The translations under genes were made by a program, and so were the position numbers. The notes under the pieces are model-generated. The model was given only the letters and a program-made list of their open reading frames with translations. It searched no databases and was not told the origin of the DNA. A stretch of 64,000 nucleotides of DNA from Mycobacteroides abscessus ATCC 19977. Lineage in GTDB: Bacteria > Actinomycetota > Actinomycetes > Mycobacteriales > Mycobacteriaceae. Of the stretch, positions 63,484 through 64,000 are shown piece after piece (the first letter of the stretch is position 1; every line of letters begins with the position of its first letter). The stretch spans positions 1 to 64,000 of the forward strand of contig NC_010397.1 in NCBI RefSeq assembly GCF_000069185.1. The letters run 5' to 3'.

Positions 63484-64000
63484 CTAGCTCAGCTGCACAC
63501 TGCGGTGCAGCTCCACCGGGGTGATGCCGAACATCTCGTGAAACGCCCGGTTGGCGTGGGAACTGTCGCTGAAACCGGCCGCGTGCGCGGCATCGGTCAG
63601 GGTGCCTCCGGTGCGCGCGACCTCGATGGTGCGGATGAGCCGTGCCCAGCGGACATACGCGGGGAAGGACATGCCGGTATCGCGGGCGAACATGCGGCCC
63701 AGCCGGTCCGCGGAGAGATGTACGACCCGCGCCACTTCGGCCAACCGCACCGGCCCGGTCAGCATCCCGGGCAGCAGCCGGATGGCCTCCCGGACACTTT
63801 CGTGTGGTTCTGACGCGTGCACATCGCCGACAAGTCGGGCGATGACGCTCTCTGCCGAGGACGAATCATCTTGTATGTCACTGAGTTCTGATGCGGCGGC
63901 GCACCAGGCGGTGGCGTCGTCGCGTGCGGCATTGTCGAACAGCGCGCCGAGAGCGCGGCCTTCGAAGCAGGTGGGTTCCAGATAGATCATCAGGCCGGTC
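63484..64000 (-). CDS. AraC-family transcriptional regulator (partial, cut by window end)
   Basis: The C-terminal part of an AraC-type regulator: RLLPGMLTGPVRLAEVARVVHLSADRLGRMFARDTGMSFPAYVRWARLIRTIEVAR and a second helix-turn-helix AAHAAGFSDSSHANRAFHEMFGITP. At least 172 residues are visible, and the frame is open to the edge with an N-terminal segment (IYLEPTCFEGRALGALF) typical of the middle of such proteins, so the true start lies outside. It precedes the acyl-CoA dehydrogenase/esterase genes and probably controls them. Confidence 0.88.
   Translation of the reverse strand, partial: TGLMIYLEPTCFEGRALGALFDNAARDDATAWCAAASELSDIQDDSSSAESVIARLVGDVHASEPHESVREAIRLLPGMLTGPVRLAEVARVVHLSADRLGRMFARDTGMSFPAYVRWARLIRTIEVARTGGTLTDAAHAAGFSDSSHANRAFHEMFGITPVELHRSVQLS

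Overview
The window reads as the replication-origin end of a rapidly growing mycobacterial chromosome. Position 1 is the TTG start of dnaA, and the order dnaA - oriC - dnaN - gnd - recF - dciA - gyrB ... gyrA - DUF3566 - tRNA-Ile - tRNA-Ala - cwsA - ppiA - rhomboid - PH protein - crgA - DUF881 - trpG/pabA - pknB - pknA - pbpA - rodA - pstP - fhaB - fhaA - tRNA-Leu is the mycobacterial origin synteny. The high GC content, PE/PPE/Esx genes, mycothione reductase and GyrA type agree. Several protein sequences and the presence of accessory genes between gyrB and gyrA resemble the Mycobacteroides abscessus/chelonae group; the species call is from memory of the family, not from a search.

Region by region. 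1-8.3 kb is the replication core. 8.3-16.7 kb, between gyrB and gyrA, is an accessory island of three small type VII secretion (ESX)-like modules. Each combines a WXG-like, EspC-like or helical protein with a lipoprotein or secreted protein. Two modules carry tiny proteins that share a C-terminal D-L-x-E-D-D-F-Y-Q-F motif I do not recognise. An arylamine N-acetyltransferase sits inside the island, and a YdeI-family protein and a methyltransferase follow it. 18.4-22.2 kb holds gyrA, a DUF3566 membrane protein and the ileT/alaT pair with a 37-residue protein between them. An MFS/LysR cassette (22.2-24.4 kb) is inserted directly behind tRNA-Ala. 24.4-40 kb returns to conserved division and cell-wall genes, ending in the seven-gene fhaA-to-pknB operon, all on the minus strand with 1-4 base overlaps from fhaB onward. 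This stretch also holds a cluster of two perfect DnaA boxes and a 33-base minisatellite inside the DUF881 gene.

From 40 kb on the content is accessory: a YgiB-like/YgiC/DUF350 envelope cassette, a TetR regulator, an orphan ESX-3-type PE-PPE-esxG-esxH cassette with an IdeR-like iron box upstream, a diiron oxygenase/F420-type reductase pair, a cyanate operon (cynR-cynS-deaminase), an HrpA helicase, an atypical SDR, an EspI-like MinD ATPase, a NarL-type two-component pair, mycothione reductase, a haemophore-fold secreted protein and an AraC/acyl-CoA dehydrogenase/esterase operon cut by the window end.

Most likely unusual systems: the gyrB-gyrA ESX-like island with its paired DDFYQF proteins, the iron-box-associated orphan ESX-3 cassette, the DnaA-box cluster at 27.85 kb, and the ATP-grasp cassette at 40.5-42.7 kb.
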